Of a DNA stretch of 64,000 nucleotides, positions 63,959-64,000 are shown piece by piece (positions within the stretch are counted from its first letter, which is position 1; each line of letters opens with the position of its first letter). The DNA is from Climacium dendroides (Eukaryota > Streptophyta > Bryopsida > Hypnales > Climaciaceae), in NCBI GenBank assembly GCA_950106755.1, contig CATNNA010000001.1, positions 1,984,001-2,048,000 on the forward strand, read 5' to 3'. Below the pieces are notes generated by a model. It worked only from the letters and a program-made list of their open reading frames with translations, was not told the DNA's origin and did no database searches. A program made the translations under genes and the position numbers.

Positions 63959-64000
63959 TTAGGATTCATGGAAAAACTTAATTTTAAGACAACCCGATTG

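Larger units (their letters stand above)
1..64000. repeat. Satellite DNA array, 198-bp monomer, about 322 copies
   Basis: The window is a head-to-tail tandem array from the first to the last base. The motif TTTCAAAACA recurs at 1, 199, 397 and so on, and still falls exactly on this grid at 9,901 (50 monomers). The last occurrence, at 63,835, fits 322 monomers plus 78 extra bases, contributed mostly by 199-bp variants. All monomers share one orientation and no foreign insertion is seen. A hand-counted consensus has 60 G/C in 198 (about 30%). Large AT-rich arrays with near-nucleosomal units are typical of eukaryotic centromeric or heterochromatic satellites; that location is inferred, not shown. 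The family and species are not recognised. Confidence 0.99.

Noticed and set aside
1..64000. CRISPR array
   Set aside because: Repeats are 198 bp and contiguous. There are no unique spacers, and no cas-like gene exists.
1..64000. Transposable element, LTR or terminal inverted repeats
   Set aside because: Reading the array showed no target-site duplication, poly-A tail, element terminus or coding domain. Length changes are whole monomers or 1-4 bp.
1..64000. tRNA, rRNA or other structured RNA gene
   Set aside because: No recognisable conserved RNA sequence is present. The short dyads are too small and too AT-rich to suggest a specific RNA.

Overview
The whole 64,000-base window is one uninterrupted, head-to-tail satellite DNA array. 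The monomer is 198 bp, with recurrent 199-bp and rare 196/197/202-bp variants. There are about 322 full monomers plus a partial one, all in the same orientation. The consensus is about 30% G+C by hand count. No gene, RNA gene, transposon, simple-sequence tract or unique spacer is visible anywhere. Every open frame (69, 71, 99 or 109 codons) is a periodic by-product of the repeat. Such an array points to a eukaryotic nuclear genome, in a centromeric, pericentromeric or other heterochromatic block. I do not recognise the monomer family and cannot name the species.

The array is built from successive compartments, each with its own monomer variants and its own higher-order repeat (HOR). Positions 1-10,070 hold 198-bp monomers only, with a 9-monomer HOR (1,782 bp) that has lost or gained monomers in each copy. 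Positions 8,317-14,405 hold a 17-monomer block and a copy of it lacking three monomers. From 14.4 to 16.8 kb there are short dimer duplications and shortened monomers. Positions 17,552-28,259 contain an 18-monomer segment copied 6.9 kb downstream with one extra 202-bp monomer, with a 9-monomer tandem repeat in between.

Positions 30,440-43,525 contain four complete copies of a 12-monomer HOR of exactly 2,379 bp, plus a truncated copy that ends in a visible hybrid monomer. Positions 42,932-48,085 are a nearly identical tandem duplication of 13 monomers (2,577 bp). Positions 49,076-50,663 hold a 4-monomer repeat (794 bp), 51,856-57,803 a 15-monomer HOR (2,974 bp, two copies), and 57,804-61,377 a 9-monomer HOR (1,787 bp, two copies, with a 7-monomer derivative at 62,568-63,958).

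No genes work together here. What the window records is array evolution: repeated unequal exchange, segmental duplication, monomer-scale hybrids and short gene-conversion-like patches. The monomer carries dyad symmetries, and one of them becomes a perfect 12-bp palindrome in the 199-bp variants that dominate the right-hand side. I see no evidence of a novel protein-coding or RNA-guided system.
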